DNA from: a virus
IMG/VR virus record: IMGVR_UViG_3300020172_002476
Coordinates: 1-20,502 of that record
Length of the DNA: 20,502 nt
Reading direction: 5' to 3' (one strand)
Positions 7,105 to 14,500 of this stretch are shown one piece after another. Each line of letters begins with the position of its first letter. Positions within the stretch are counted from its first letter, which is position 1. The position numbers and the translations under genes were made by a program. Under the pieces are notes generated by a model. The model was not told the DNA's origin and made no database searches. It worked only from the letters and a program-made list of their open reading frames with translations.

Positions 7105-7613
7105 ATAGAGTAGTACCAATAACAAGATTAAGTAAATTTTTTGGTGAAAATGACTTTAATTTAGACATATCCATGGGGAAAGAATGGTTAAATGGTGATA
7201 TGAATTTTACTCTTGTGTTGTATCGTGTAGATAAAAGTAAGACAAATACTGATGGCGTCTATGGAGAGGCTCTAGACGACGGTATCAAATTTTTACCCCC
7301 AATAGAGTTCAAAGCTTTTGTTCAAATTGTTGCCCCTGAAAATAAATTTTTGGGTAATAGTAAAATTAACCAAATTGAGCCAGGTAATTTAAGAATTTCA
7401 GTTTATCAATCACATTTGGATGAACTTGAAATTGATGTTGAGTATGGTGATTATATTGGTTACTACGAGACGGAAACAAGAGTAAGATATTATGTTGTAA
7501 ATAATGACGGAAGAGTTGTTAGTGATAATAAACACACCTATGGTGGGTATAAGCCATTTTACAGAACAATTAATGCATCCCCTGTAAACGAAAACGAATT
7601 TAGAGGATTATAA
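7101..7613 (+). CDS. Putative neck / head-closure protein, T4 gp14-like
   Basis: This 170-residue protein is likely part of the head-tail connector. Residues 36-60 (a strand, then LYRVDKSKT...DGVYGEA) lead into a beta-rich half with a GDYIGYYETETRVRYYVV segment at 116-133 and YKPFYRTINASPV near the end. This 'yGDyI...yEV...pFY' order resembles the C-terminal half of T4-type gp14 neck proteins. T4 gp14 is longer (256 residues), so the match is partial and the call rests on pattern and position. The ATG overlaps the HNH stop by 4 nt (ATGA), and its own stop overlaps the next start by 1 nt (TAATG). This makes an HNH - gp14-like - gp15-like translationally coupled unit. No signal peptide or membrane segment is present. 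Confidence 0.45.
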   Translation: MNRVVPITRLSKFFGENDFNLDISMGKEWLNGDMNFTLVLYRVDKSKTNTDGVYGEALDDGIKFLPPIEFKAFVQIVAPENKFLGNSKINQIEPGNLRISVYQSHLDELEIDVEYGDYIGYYETETRVRYYVVNNDGRVVSDNKHTYGGYKPFYRTINASPVNENEFRGL

Positions 7614-8665
7614 TGTTACCAAAAAAAGTTAAAAAAAATATTAATTTAACACCCGAAAAAACGGGTTTGGCTCGTAGATATCAATTACTTGAAGATATTA
7701 ACGAAGGAGGAACTTTTTTACCTAAGTCATTATTACATGAGGATTTAGATGGTGGGTTTTTAAATTTTGTAAAAGAAGATTTAAAAACTGATATTAATGG
7801 TAAGATAATACCTGTAGTTAATATCTTATTAACATCTCAAAATTGGGCTCAATTCACACAAACTTGGGATTTTAATGATTTAGATAAAAACTCTAAACCT
7901 CCGTTTATTACGACAATTAGACAACCTGAAGTTAAATTTGGGACAATCCAGTCTTTAAGATACAATATTCCAAATAGAAAACAATATTATTACGCGGCAG
8001 TTCCAACATGGGACGGAACAAGAAAAGGCATGGACATTTATACCATACCACAACCTGTACCTGTTGACATCAAATATACGGTTAAAATAATTTGTAATCG
8101 TATGAGAGAATTAAATTTATTTAACCAAGTTGTAATTGAAAAGTTCGCATCACGACAAGCATATACCCAAATTAAAGGACACTATATTCCGATTCAATTA
8201 GACGATGTTTCTGACGAGTCAGTTATGGATTTGGAAAAAAGAAGATATTATATACAATCATACGGATTTACATTACAAGGATTTTTAATTGATGAAAAAG
8301 AATTTGAAGTTAAACCTGCAATTAGTAGAGTTTTAATGATGGTTGAAACACAAAGTCAAACTAAAAAAAGAAAGATTAAAAAATCACCTGAAAATCCAAA
8401 TAACATTCCTTTAACGTTTAATTATCCCGTAGGTATAACAACATATAGTAAGACTTTTGAATACAATAACGATTTAGTTTTAGATAGTACTGATAATATA
8501 ACATCATATTCAGTATACATTAATAACTTATATTATGGAAGTAATATTACTCAGACCATTACTGGGAAATTACAATTAAATGCTAATGATACGTTAAGAA
8601 TTGATATTGTTAAAACTAACGGAGCAGATACATCCAACATGGAATTCACGTCAATATTACTTTAA
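7613..8665 (+). CDS. Putative tail terminator / proximal sheath stabiliser, T4 gp15-like, with extra C-terminal beta domain
   Basis: This 350-residue protein would cap the tail tube and sheath at the head-proximal end. Residues 65-245 resemble the gp15 family. A strand 'KYTVKIICNRMRELNLFNQVVIEKF' region (154-178, equivalent to T4 'YELSIFTRYEDDMFQIVEQI') is followed by a GHYIPI strand. Then comes RRYYIQSYGFTLQGFLIDEKEF (210-231, equivalent to the T4 'SRRRIEWSLTFEVNGWMYPP' element). After a basic linker (TKKRKIKKSPENPNN, 250-264) an added domain of about 85 residues is made of short strands and looks immunoglobulin-like. T4 gp15 has 272 residues and lacks this addition. It is coupled to the gp14-like gene by a TAATG overlap and lies directly before the sheath gene, where a terminator protein is expected. 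Its stop overlaps that of a small minus-strand gene. Confidence 0.55.
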   Translation: MLPKKVKKNINLTPEKTGLARRYQLLEDINEGGTFLPKSLLHEDLDGGFLNFVKEDLKTDINGKIIPVVNILLTSQNWAQFTQTWDFNDLDKNSKPPFITTIRQPEVKFGTIQSLRYNIPNRKQYYYAAVPTWDGTRKGMDIYTIPQPVPVDIKYTVKIICNRMRELNLFNQVVIEKFASRQAYTQIKGHYIPIQLDDVSDESVMDLEKRRYYIQSYGFTLQGFLIDEKEFEVKPAISRVLMMVETQSQTKKRKIKKSPENPNNIPLTFNYPVGITTYSKTFEYNNDLVLDSTDNITSYSVYINNLYYGSNITQTITGKLQLNANDTLRIDIVKTNGADTSNMEFTSILL

Positions 8666-8811
8666 CGTTCTCCGTATATATCTTTCTTCTCTTGACAATT
8701 TTCCTCAATTAATTTCTCTAAAAACTTATGAATTTTATATCCATTCTTCATGCAATACTTTTTAAGTATTGAATGACTATCTTCAGATATCTTTAAGTTT
8801 TTAATTTTCAA
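8662..8811 (-). CDS. Small ribbon-helix-helix-like protein (49 residues)
   Basis: This short gene starts with TTG at 8811. Its product begins MKIKNLKISEDSHSILKK, continues with a YCMKNGYKIHKF segment and a second amphipathic helix EKLIEENCQ, and ends KKDIYGER. One strand followed by two helices is the layout of small ribbon-helix-helix DNA-binding proteins and antitoxin-like repressors. There is no in-frame ATG upstream of the internal Met at residue 21, and the next upstream stop is near 8835. Its TAA overlaps the stop of the convergent gp15-like gene. A variant element, TATTTAC at 8847-8853, lies 35 nt upstream. No toxin partner is adjacent. The open frame and coherent amphipathic sequence support a real gene; the DNA-binding role is inferred. 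Confidence 0.6.
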   Translation of the reverse strand: MKIKNLKISEDSHSILKKYCMKNGYKIHKFLEKLIEENCQEKKDIYGER

Positions 8812-8846
8812 GGCAGAATAAAGTAAGAATTAAATCATACTTCTAA

Positions 8847-8853
8847 GTAAATA
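8847..8853 (-). promoter_or_regulatory. Variant element TATTTAC upstream of the small RHH-like gene
   Basis: TATTTAC on the minus strand lies 35 nt before the TTG start at 8811. It differs from TATTTAT by the last base. The spacing is similar to that of the tail tube gene. Confidence 0.3.
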
Positions 8854-8889
8854 GTTATAAAAACGATAAGTTTTTGAATTTTATTGAAA

Positions 8890-8896
8890 TATTTAT
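8890..8896 (+). promoter_or_regulatory. TATTTAT element for the tail sheath gene
   Basis: TATTTAT ends 30 nt before the sheath ATG. The leader between them is almost pure A/T and A-rich near the start codon, with no Shine-Dalgarno sequence. The rest of the gap from 8812 is AT-rich with no further gene seen. Confidence 0.55.
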
Positions 8897-8926
8897 CATT
8901 AAATAAATTCTAAAATATAAAAATAA

Positions 8927-11900
8927 ATGGCAACAGCAAACAAAGTATTCGTCTCTCCGGGTGTATATACATCTGAGACTGATTTATCGTTTGTTTCACA
9001 AAGTGTTGGTGTTACTACTTTAGGTATTGTAGGAGAAACTTTAAAAGGCCCTGCCTTTGAACCAATTTTCATTGGTAGTTATGATGAGTTTCAAACATAC
9101 TTTGGGGGTACTACACCTGAAAAATTTGTGAACACACAAATTCCAAAATACGAGGCTGCGTACATCGCAAAGTCTTATTTGCAGCAATCTAACCAATTGT
9201 TTGTAACAAGAGTATTAGGTCTAAATGGTTATGATGCGGGACCATCTTGGTCAATCAAAACAATTTCTAACGTTAATCCAGATACTATTGGATTTTCAGG
9301 TAGTACAGGACAACCTACGGTCTATACATTACTTTTCTCAGGTAATACAGGTGGAACGGTTAACTATACAAATACCTCAACGTGGACGGCATCTCCTATG
9401 TATAATATTTTCACAACTTCTTATACGACTTTTAATAAAGGAACTTCAAATTTAAGGACTGACTTAACAACTATGTTATCAGGTATTTTTACAACACCTG
9501 CAAACTCGGCAACAACAATTGATTATTTTGGTTCAATTCCTGGAGCTAATTTTACAGCTTTAAGTTCATATACATCAAGAACTAACGTTTATGACGTAGT
9601 GTCTTTATCAGGTGCAAGTTTAAGTTCTCGTGAGAATGATGCATGGTTTTACTCTTCGTTTGAACCATCATTTAATGGTGTGTTACAAACAAGTGCATAT
9701 ACAGGATTTTCATTCTATAGTGTTGTTACTAATATAGTAACAGGTGCAACGGCTGGTACTTATACAGGTACTGTATCGGGTACTTATTACACTTTAACGG
9801 GTACTGCGTATACTGATTATTCTAACTTAGTAGTCGCAACATTACGTTCAAGAGGTATTACCCAATACTCAACAACTTTACATGGACCACAATACCAAGT
9901 ATCGGGGACATCAGATGTTTCATTATTAGGTTCAGGAACAATTTATTCAGCAATTACTAAAAACCCATATTCAACATTTAAAATAACTGGTTCCACAATT
10001 GATAATGTTGATTTCTCATTTGAAACATCTTTCTTAAATTCTCAGTCAAATTATTTAGCAAGTGTATTTGGAACGGAAAACTTTGCAAAAGAAAGAACTG
10101 AAGTTCCATTATTCTTAGAAGAAAGATATGATACATTATTATCTTATGGTTATAACAAAGGATACATTAGAGGTATTAATAGTAACTTAATCGGGTTAGG
10201 TGATGCTAGAACAACGACTAATACTGATACTACAGGTTTCTACTTAGAAAGATATCAAACTCCTGAATCTCCATGGGTTGTATCTGAGTTACGTGGTAAT
10301 GTTGTATATAAATTGTTTAAATTTACAACTATCTCTGATGGTAACGCAGCTAATAGACAAGTTAAAGTTTCTTTGGCAAACATGTCGTTTGTTAATTTAA
10401 CTTTTGACGTAATTGTTAGAGATTTCTACGACACAGACGCAAATCCAGTTGTTATTGAAAAGTTTACAAATTGTTCTATGGACCCAAGTCTTAATAGTTA
10501 CGTGGCTAAGAAAATTGGTACTTCAGATGGTGAGTTTGAGATTAAGTCTAAATTTATAATGGTCGAAGTTAACTATGAAGCCCCAATCGACGCAATTCCT
10601 TGCGGATTTGAAGGTTTCGTAAGTAGAGTTTATGGTTCAGTATCGAACACATCTCCATTCCCTGTAATTAAAACAAAATATGTCACACCTGGTGAAGTGG
10701 TTTATAATCCTCCATTTGGTTCATTAGCCGGTGGTGATGATGCATTACCTGCAGCTGGTGATAATGTTAGAAGAACATACTTAGGTATCTCATCAACAAT
10801 CGGAACAGATAATGACTTTTATGAATATAAAGGTAAAGTTAGACCTATTGGTGATTTGTGTGAGGAAGGAACATATGGTGTTTGGCCAGTATTAACGAAA
10901 GGTTTCCACATGGATAGTGGAGCAACTGCAATTACAATAAGTTCAACCGTATACACAGCGTCTACAGGAACACAAGCATTTGATTGTGGAACGGCTTCCT
11001 TCTCATCTGAACCAACAGATACTGATAATCCATACTACAGATTATTTGCAAGAAAGTTCACTTTATTAGTTCAAGGAGGATTTGATGGATGGGACATCTA
11101 TGAAGAAAGACGTACAAATGGTGACACATACGCATTAGGACAATCAGGATTTAAAGCTGGTTTCTGTGCGGGAGTTGACCCATATCCAACATCTACAGGA
11201 TGGGGTTCATTTAAGAAAATTGCGGTTGGTGATGGAAGTATCGAGTATGGTAATTCTGATTACTACGCATATTTGATGGGTCTTAGAACTTTCTCAAATC
11301 CTGAGGTTACAAACATTAACGTTTTTGTTACACCTGGTATTGATTATGTTAATAACTCAAACTTAGTTGAGGAGTCAATTAACATGATTGAAACTGAAAG
11401 AGCTGACTCAGTGTACATTGTGACAACACCTGACTTTAACTTACTTCAGTCATCAACATCTATGGATAATTTAATTTACCCACAAGAGGCGGTTGACGCA
11501 TTAGAAGAAACAGGAATTGACTCTAACTACACCGCAACTTACTACCCTTGGGTATTAACTCGTGATACCGTTAATAACACTCAAATCTACTTACCATCAA
11601 CTGGTGAAGTTTGTAGAAACTTAGCGTTAACTGATAACATTGCATTCCCATGGTTTGCAACTGCGGGTTATACAAGAGGTTTGGTAAACGCTATCAGAGC
11701 TCGTAAGAGACTAACTCAAGAAGATAGAGACACTCTTTACAAAGGAAGAATTAACCCAATCGCAACTTTCAACGATGTTGGAACGGTAATTTGGGGTAAC
11801 AAGACCCTTCAAATTAGAGAGTCTGCTCTTGACAGAATTAATGTTAGAAGATTGTTATTACAAGCTCGTAAATTGATTTCTGCAGTGGCTGTAAGATTGT

Positions 11901-12142
11901 TGTTTGAACAAAACGATAACTTAGTAAGACAACAATTCCTAAGTCAGGTTAATCCAATCTTAGACGCCATTCGTAGAGATAGAGGATTGTATGACTTCCG
12001 TGTAACGGTTTCTAATAGTCCTGAAGACTTAGACGCTAACCAATTAGTAGGTAAGATTTATATCAAACCAACAAAATCGTTAGAATTCATCGACATTGAG
12101 TTCTTGATTACACCAACAGGAGCATCTTTCGAAGATATCTAA
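8927..12142 (+). CDS. Contractile tail sheath protein, T4 gp18-like, with large insertion
   Basis: This 1071-residue protein polymerises around the tail tube and contracts during injection. The N terminus carries the sheath signature SPGVYTSETDLSFV (10-23), then GVTTLGIVGETLKGPAF and SYDEFQTYFGG, and IAKSYL...NQLFVTRVLG (80-98). The conserved C-terminal sheath domain runs from about residue 798: NVFVTPGIDY, YPWVLTRDTVNN, GRINPIATF, RINVRRLLLQARKLISAVAVR, and a final strand before PTGASFEDI. T4 gp18 has 659 residues. The extra length comes mainly from a Ser/Thr/Tyr/Gly-rich stretch at about 130-345, poor in charge and probably an exposed decoration domain, and from further insertions in the middle. 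It is followed by a strong terminator and preceded by a TATTTAT element with a long A-rich leader, as expected for an abundant late protein. Confidence 0.97.
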   Translation: MATANKVFVSPGVYTSETDLSFVSQSVGVTTLGIVGETLKGPAFEPIFIGSYDEFQTYFGGTTPEKFVNTQIPKYEAAYIAKSYLQQSNQLFVTRVLGLNGYDAGPSWSIKTISNVNPDTIGFSGSTGQPTVYTLLFSGNTGGTVNYTNTSTWTASPMYNIFTTSYTTFNKGTSNLRTDLTTMLSGIFTTPANSATTIDYFGSIPGANFTALSSYTSRTNVYDVVSLSGASLSSRENDAWFYSSFEPSFNGVLQTSAYTGFSFYSVVTNIVTGATAGTYTGTVSGTYYTLTGTAYTDYSNLVVATLRSRGITQYSTTLHGPQYQVSGTSDVSLLGSGTIYSAITKNPYSTFKITGSTIDNVDFSFETSFLNSQSNYLASVFGTENFAKERTEVPLFLEERYDTLLSYGYNKGYIRGINSNLIGLGDARTTTNTDTTGFYLERYQTPESPWVVSELRGNVVYKLFKFTTISDGNAANRQVKVSLANMSFVNLTFDVIVRDFYDTDANPVVIEKFTNCSMDPSLNSYVAKKIGTSDGEFEIKSKFIMVEVNYEAPIDAIPCGFEGFVSRVYGSVSNTSPFPVIKTKYVTPGEVVYNPPFGSLAGGDDALPAAGDNVRRTYLGISSTIGTDNDFYEYKGKVRPIGDLCEEGTYGVWPVLTKGFHMDSGATAITISSTVYTASTGTQAFDCGTASFSSEPTDTDNPYYRLFARKFTLLVQGGFDGWDIYEERRTNGDTYALGQSGFKAGFCAGVDPYPTSTGWGSFKKIAVGDGSIEYGNSDYYAYLMGLRTFSNPEVTNINVFVTPGIDYVNNSNLVEESINMIETERADSVYIVTTPDFNLLQSSTSMDNLIYPQEAVDALEETGIDSNYTATYYPWVLTRDTVNNTQIYLPSTGEVCRNLALTDNIAFPWFATAGYTRGLVNAIRARKRLTQEDRDTLYKGRINPIATFNDVGTVIWGNKTLQIRESALDRINVRRLLLQARKLISAVAVRLLFEQNDNLVRQQFLSQVNPILDAIRRDRGLYDFRVTVSNSPEDLDANQLVGKIYIKPTKSLEFIDIEFLITPTGASFEDI

Positions 12143-12165
12143 TTAAAAAAAATAATATTAATCTT

Positions 12166-12198
12166 AAAACCCTCACACTATGTGGGGGTTTTTATTTT
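12166..12198 (+). terminator. Rho-independent terminator after tail sheath gene
   Basis: A 12-bp stem, AAAACCCTCACA / TGTGGGGGTTTT, contains one T-G wobble and has a CTA loop. The stem runs into TTTTTATTTT. It lies 24 nt after the sheath stop and before the TATTTAT element of the HAD-like gene. Confidence 0.88.
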
Positions 12199-12204
12199 AC
12201 TTAA

Positions 12205-12211
12205 TATTTAT
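12205..12211 (+). promoter_or_regulatory. TATTTAT element for the HAD-like gene
   Basis: TATTTAT (extended TATTTATA) ends 5 nt before the ATG at 12217 and follows the sheath terminator. This makes the HAD-like gene a separate transcription start. Confidence 0.5.
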
Positions 12212-12216
12212 ACAAT

Positions 12217-13035
12217 ATGAAAGTTTATCTTGTAGAAAATTTTAGAGAAGAATTAACTCCCGAATTAAAGTATTATGCATTTGATTGGGATGATAATATT
12301 ATGATGATGCCAACCCAAATCATTCTTAAAGACGATAAAGGTAATGAGGTTGGAATGTCTACTGAAGATTTTGCGGAATACCGAGTTAAAATTGGGGTGG
12401 AACCTTTTGAGTATAAAAAGAAAAATATTGTGGGGTTTGCGGAAGACCCATTTAGATATTTCTCAACTAAGGGAGATAAAAGATTTATAGTTGACTCATT
12501 ATTGGCAAAAACTGGTCCGGCTTGGGACGACTTTGTTGAGGCAATTAATGGGGGGTCAATCTTTTCGATTGTTACTGCGAGAGGTCATTCTCCATTAGTT
12601 ATTAGAAAGGCAATCGAAAATATGATTAACACCAATTTCAAAGGGATATCTAAAAAAGAACTTGTTAAAAATTTAAGAAAATTCAGAGATATCGCCGGTG
12701 AAGAAGATATGTCGGATGATGAATTAATTGATACTTACATGAATATGAATAAGTATTATCCTGTAACATTTGGAGCTGGTTCGGCACAAAGTCCTGAAAA
12801 GGGAAAGGTTGACGCTTTAAGAGAATTTCAAGAATATGTAAAATACATTGCCAAAAGATTACATAAACCAGGAATGTTTAAAAATGAAATATCAAATAGA
12901 TTTATACCACAGATAGGATTTTCAGATGATGATTTAAGAAACCTAGAGAAAGTTAAACAAGAATTAGGAAAAGACCCAGAAAATATTATTAAGACAATTT
13001 CAACTCATGGAGGAGTTAAGAAAGATTATTATTAA
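12217..13035 (+). CDS. HAD-superfamily-like hydrolase/phosphatase
   Basis: This 272-residue protein has the four haloacid-dehalogenase motifs in order. Motif I is AFDWDDNI, with D23 as candidate nucleophile and D25 as acid/base. Motif II is SIVTARGHS, with T120. The motif III lysine is in SPEKGKVDA (K195 or K197). Motif IV is IGFSDDDLRN (D237-D239). A helical segment at about 140-180 between motifs II and III may be a cap. HAD enzymes transfer phosphate from small molecules, proteins or nucleic-acid ends; the substrate here cannot be read from sequence. Its position between sheath and tube is unusual for an enzyme. It has its own TATTTAT element and follows a terminator, but no clear terminator follows it. 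The first 13 residues (MKVYLVENFREEL) precede the fold and resemble a short helical leader. Confidence 0.8.
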   Translation: MKVYLVENFREELTPELKYYAFDWDDNIMMMPTQIILKDDKGNEVGMSTEDFAEYRVKIGVEPFEYKKKNIVGFAEDPFRYFSTKGDKRFIVDSLLAKTGPAWDDFVEAINGGSIFSIVTARGHSPLVIRKAIENMINTNFKGISKKELVKNLRKFRDIAGEEDMSDDELIDTYMNMNKYYPVTFGAGSAQSPEKGKVDALREFQEYVKYIAKRLHKPGMFKNEISNRFIPQIGFSDDDLRNLEKVKQELGKDPENIIKTISTHGGVKKDYY

Positions 13036-13100
13036 TCTGGACTTATAGCAAGTTTCTGATAAAAAAAACCAAAGTAAATAGAAAAATTTTAAATTGATAC

Positions 13101-13107
13101 TATTTAT
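13101..13107 (+). promoter_or_regulatory. TATTTAT element for the tail tube gene
   Basis: TATTTAT (extended TATTTATA) ends 34 nt before the tube ATG at 13142. The leader is about two-thirds A and has no Shine-Dalgarno sequence, very like that of the sheath gene. The stretch 13036-13100 before it holds nothing else I can identify. Confidence 0.55.
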
Positions 13108-13141
13108 AATAAACTAAAAGAAAAATTAAAAAACGAAAAAT

Positions 13142-13630
13142 ATGGCTGATTTACTAATGAAAATGCCGATACCTTATGAGCCAAAAAGAAAAAACAGGTT
13201 CATTTTAAGATTCCCTTCAGAATTAGGTATCAACGAATGGTTTGTTGAAAGTACAAGTAGACCAAAAATCACAATTGGTGCAACTCCAATACCTTTCTTG
13301 AACACTGAAAAGTATGTTGCTGGAAAATACACTTGGGGTACTATTAACGTTACTTTCCGTGACCCAATCGGTCCTTCAGCGGCTCAAGCTCTTATGGAGT
13401 GGGTTCGTCTACATGCTGAGTCTGTAACAGGTCGTATGGGATACGCTGCGGGTTACAAGAAGACAATCGAATTAGATATGTTAGACCCAACAGGTGTTGT
13501 TATTGAAAAATGGCAATTGGTTGATACATTCTTAACTGATGTTGACTTTAGTTCATTAGGATATGGAGAAGATGGTTTAGCTCAAATCGTCGCAACTCTT
13601 CGTCCTGACTATTGTGTATTGTTGTACTAA
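13142..13630 (+). CDS. Tail tube protein, T4 gp19-like
   Basis: This 162-residue protein is essentially the same length as T4 gp19 (163 residues). It stacks as hexamers to form the rigid inner tube through which DNA passes. The sequence follows the family layout: KRKNRFILRFPSELGI near residues 15-30, ESTSRPKITIG (36-46), YVAGKYTWGTINVTFRDPIG (59-78), a helix ALMEWVRLHAES, then TIELDMLDPTGVVIEKWQLV and the final DVDFSSLGYG strand. It lies two genes after the sheath, as in many myoviruses, with only the HAD gene between. It uses several CGT arginine codons where neighbours mostly use AGA, consistent with high expression. It is bounded by a TATTTAT element with a long A-rich leader and by a clear terminator, so it may be expressed alone at high level. 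Confidence 0.93.
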   Translation: MADLLMKMPIPYEPKRKNRFILRFPSELGINEWFVESTSRPKITIGATPIPFLNTEKYVAGKYTWGTINVTFRDPIGPSAAQALMEWVRLHAESVTGRMGYAAGYKKTIELDMLDPTGVVIEKWQLVDTFLTDVDFSSLGYGEDGLAQIVATLRPDYCVLLY

Positions 13631-13656
13631 TACAAAAATAAAAAATACTCAAAATT

Positions 13657-13679
13657 ACCCACTATATGTGGGTTTTTTT
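13657..13679 (+). terminator. Rho-independent terminator after tail tube gene
   Basis: A 6-bp stem, ACCCAC / GTGGGT, has a TATAT loop and is followed directly by a run of seven T at 13673-13679. It lies 27 nt after the tube stop. Confidence 0.88.
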
Positions 13680-13695
13680 GTTTACAAAAGTTTAA

Positions 13696-13702
13696 TACTT
13701 AT
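13696..13702 (+). promoter_or_regulatory. Variant element TACTTAT for the chaperone gene
   Basis: TACTTAT differs from TATTTAT at one position. It ends 29 nt before the ATG at 13732 and follows the tube terminator. It supports that ATG rather than the in-frame TTG at 13705 as the start. Confidence 0.35.
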
Positions 13703-13731
13703 TATTGTTAATAACAAAAACCTTTTTAATT

Positions 13732-14484
13732 ATGGATGAAAGAACTGCCGGACAAGACAATTTTAATTTACCACATGACATAGTAATACTACCAAGTCAA
13801 GGTATATTTTATAAAAATAAAAAAAAATCAGTTAAAGTTGGATTTTTAACTGCGACTGATGAAAATATTATTGCAAGTGCTTCTAATATCGGGGCAAATG
13901 CGATGATTAGTAATTTGATACGTTCTAAATTATATGAACCTGACATGAAAATTGACGACATGTTAGAAGGGGACGTACAAGCAATTTTAGTATTTCTTAG
14001 AAACACATCATTTGGAGCTGATTATAATTTAATTCTTACAGACCCTTCTACAGGTAAAGAATTTGAAACTACAATCATTTTAGAAGAATTGAATTTTATC
14101 AAATTGGAATCTGAACCAAATTCAGAAGGACTTTTTGAAACAACTCTACCAAAAACAAATTCTAAAGTTAAATTAAAATTGTTGAATTATGGTGATAATA
14201 AAGAACTCCAAAAAATGGAAGACGATTATCCTAAAGGGATGACTGCTCCTAAAGTAACATGGAAATTAATGAAACAAATTGTTGAGATAGACGGACAAAC
14301 TTCTAAAGAAGAAATTTCAAAGTTTATTAACAGAATGCCAATTGCGGATTCTAAACATATTTCCAATTTCATGTCAAAAAATGAACCAGGTATTGATTTA
14401 AGAAAAGAAGTTATCGCCCCGTCCGGAGAAAGAGTATTCGTAAGAGTATCTTTTGGGGTGGAGTTTTTTCGGCCTTTCTTCTAA
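13732..14484 (+). CDS. Tail/baseplate hub assembly chaperone, T4 gp26-like (zero-frame product)
   Basis: This 250-residue protein probably helps assemble the hub or load the tape measure protein. The opening DIVILPSQGIFYKNK, then 'VGFLTATDENIIASASNI', 'DDMLEGDVQAILVFLRNTSFGADYN' and a late FVRVSFGVEFF strand follow the layout of T4 gp26-type hub chaperones, which begin with LPSKG and a 'lt-x-x-DE' segment. The gene lies between tube and tape measure, the classic slot of tail assembly chaperones that are often made in two lengths by frameshifting. The zero frame ends FFRPFF at 14484. The +1 frame is open across the end and carries a 41-residue extension. The ATG at 13732 is chosen; the nine extra residues from TTG at 13705 overlap the leader. 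No zinc-type cysteines are present. Confidence 0.6.
   Translation: MDERTAGQDNFNLPHDIVILPSQGIFYKNKKKSVKVGFLTATDENIIASASNIGANAMISNLIRSKLYEPDMKIDDMLEGDVQAILVFLRNTSFGADYNLILTDPSTGKEFETTIILEELNFIKLESEPNSEGLFETTLPKTNSKVKLKLLNYGDNKELQKMEDDYPKGMTAPKVTWKLMKQIVEIDGQTSKEEISKFINRMPIADSKHISNFMSKNEPGIDLRKEVIAPSGERVFVRVSFGVEFFRPFF
14464..14470 (+). other. Candidate +1 ribosomal frameshift site
   Basis: The zero frame reads GAG TTT TTT CGG here. A Phe tRNA on the second TTT can slip forward one base onto TTC with full pairing. The next zero-frame codon, CGG, is an arginine codon that looks rare in this AT-rich window and could stall the ribosome. After the slip the frame stays open to 14626. A -1 slip would reach a stop within about ten codons. 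Confidence 0.4.
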
Positions 14485-14500
14485 TTATTTAACAATTTTA

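Noticed and set aside
8753-8771. Hairpin CAATACTT-TTT-AAGTATTG as a terminator
   Set aside because: It has no T run on either side, a low-GC stem, and lies within the small RHH-like coding sequence.
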